Source of the DNA: Hyphomicrobium sp. 99
GTDB lineage: Bacteria; Pseudomonadota; Alphaproteobacteria; Rhizobiales; Hyphomicrobiaceae
Length of the DNA: 64,000 bases
Direction: 5' to 3'
Assembly (NCBI RefSeq): GCF_000384335.2
Contig: NZ_KQ031382.1
Location: 1,178,001-1,242,000, forward strand
Positions 63,946 through 64,000 of the stretch are shown piece after piece. The notes under the pieces are model-generated. The model saw nothing but the letters and a program-made list of their open reading frames with translations. It was not told the origin of the DNA and made no database searches. Position 1 is the stretch's first letter; each line of letters begins with the position of its first letter. The translations under genes and the position numbers were made by a program.

Positions 63946-64000
63946 CAGTCCCGTGTCCTCGATTTGTTGGCGTGCGTCTTATAGCGTAAGCTCGGGGTTC

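Noticed and set aside
63946..64000. End of another leftward gene upstream of accB
   Set aside because: A short stretch ending in a stop is visible on the minus strand, but too little sequence remains to identify a gene.

Overview
The window looks like a chromosomal piece of an alphaproteobacterium, most probably of the order Hyphomicrobiales (a Hyphomicrobium-like organism is my best guess). This rests on moderately high GC, frequent GTG and TTG starts, a PHA synthase, FixK/FNR-type boxes and a FixL-like PAS kinase, and a housekeeping half that includes guaB, an rsmB-like gene, guaA, aat, accC and accB. No rRNA, CRISPR array, transposase or integrase was found. One tRNA-Gln(CUG) lies near 41.7 kb.

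Layout. (1) 0-18.7 kb is a low-oxygen/stress block: PHA synthase and a phasin-like protein, a CBS-BON protein, an Mla-type lipid transport operon (STAS-permease, ATPase, MCE protein with a fused PqiC-like domain), four small c-type cytochromes, a zinc alcohol dehydrogenase, an isoaspartyl methyltransferase/erythromycin-esterase fusion, a universal stress protein, a Crp/Fnr regulator, an OmpR-type response regulator, a hybrid PAS kinase, a hemerythrin and a host-attachment-type protein. Three FNR/FixK-like boxes lie upstream of genes here, so the Crp/Fnr protein at 12.9-13.5 kb may run a local regulon. (2) 19.1-25.2 kb holds an RND efflux operon (two lipoprotein adaptors and a pump) divergent from a TetR gene, with palindromic operators between them.

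(3) 25.7-40.9 kb is the most striking part: a catabolic cluster for a hydroxylated pyridine. A tightly overlapping leftward operon encodes maleamate amidohydrolase, a two-subunit PEP-synthase/phenylphosphate-synthase-like phosphotransferase, the FAD, SRPBCC (CoxG-like), 2Fe-2S and molybdopterin components of a Mo hydroxylase, maleate isomerase, N-formylmaleamate deformylase, 2,5-dihydroxypyridine dioxygenase and an HD-domain protein. Divergent from it are an Amt-family membrane protein that lacks the usual twin histidines, an XdhC-type maturation factor and a GntR regulator. A perfect 18-bp palindrome lies between the two arms. All lower-pathway enzymes from 2,5-dihydroxypyridine to fumarate are present, but no 6-hydroxynicotinate monooxygenase is seen. 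This fits 3-hydroxypyridine better than nicotinate. As I recall, a cluster with a separate SRPBCC subunit plus PEP-utilising and dikinase proteins has been described for 3-hydroxypyridine in Ensifer adhaerens.

(4) 41.7-64 kb is mainly housekeeping: tRNA-Gln, M15 peptidase, Ppx/GppA, rlmE, guaB, MAPEG, an RsmB-like methyltransferase, two convergent SET-domain proteins, an acyltransferase-SGNH protein, TspO, guaA, a diguanylate cyclase, a TetR/DUF302/amidase operon, a secreted alpha/beta hydrolase, a truncated YcaQ-like remnant, aat, accC and accB. The last 396 bp of guaA occur twice, flanking the diguanylate cyclase gene, at about 91% identity with almost only synonymous differences. This suggests past insertion or recombination at the guaA 3' end.
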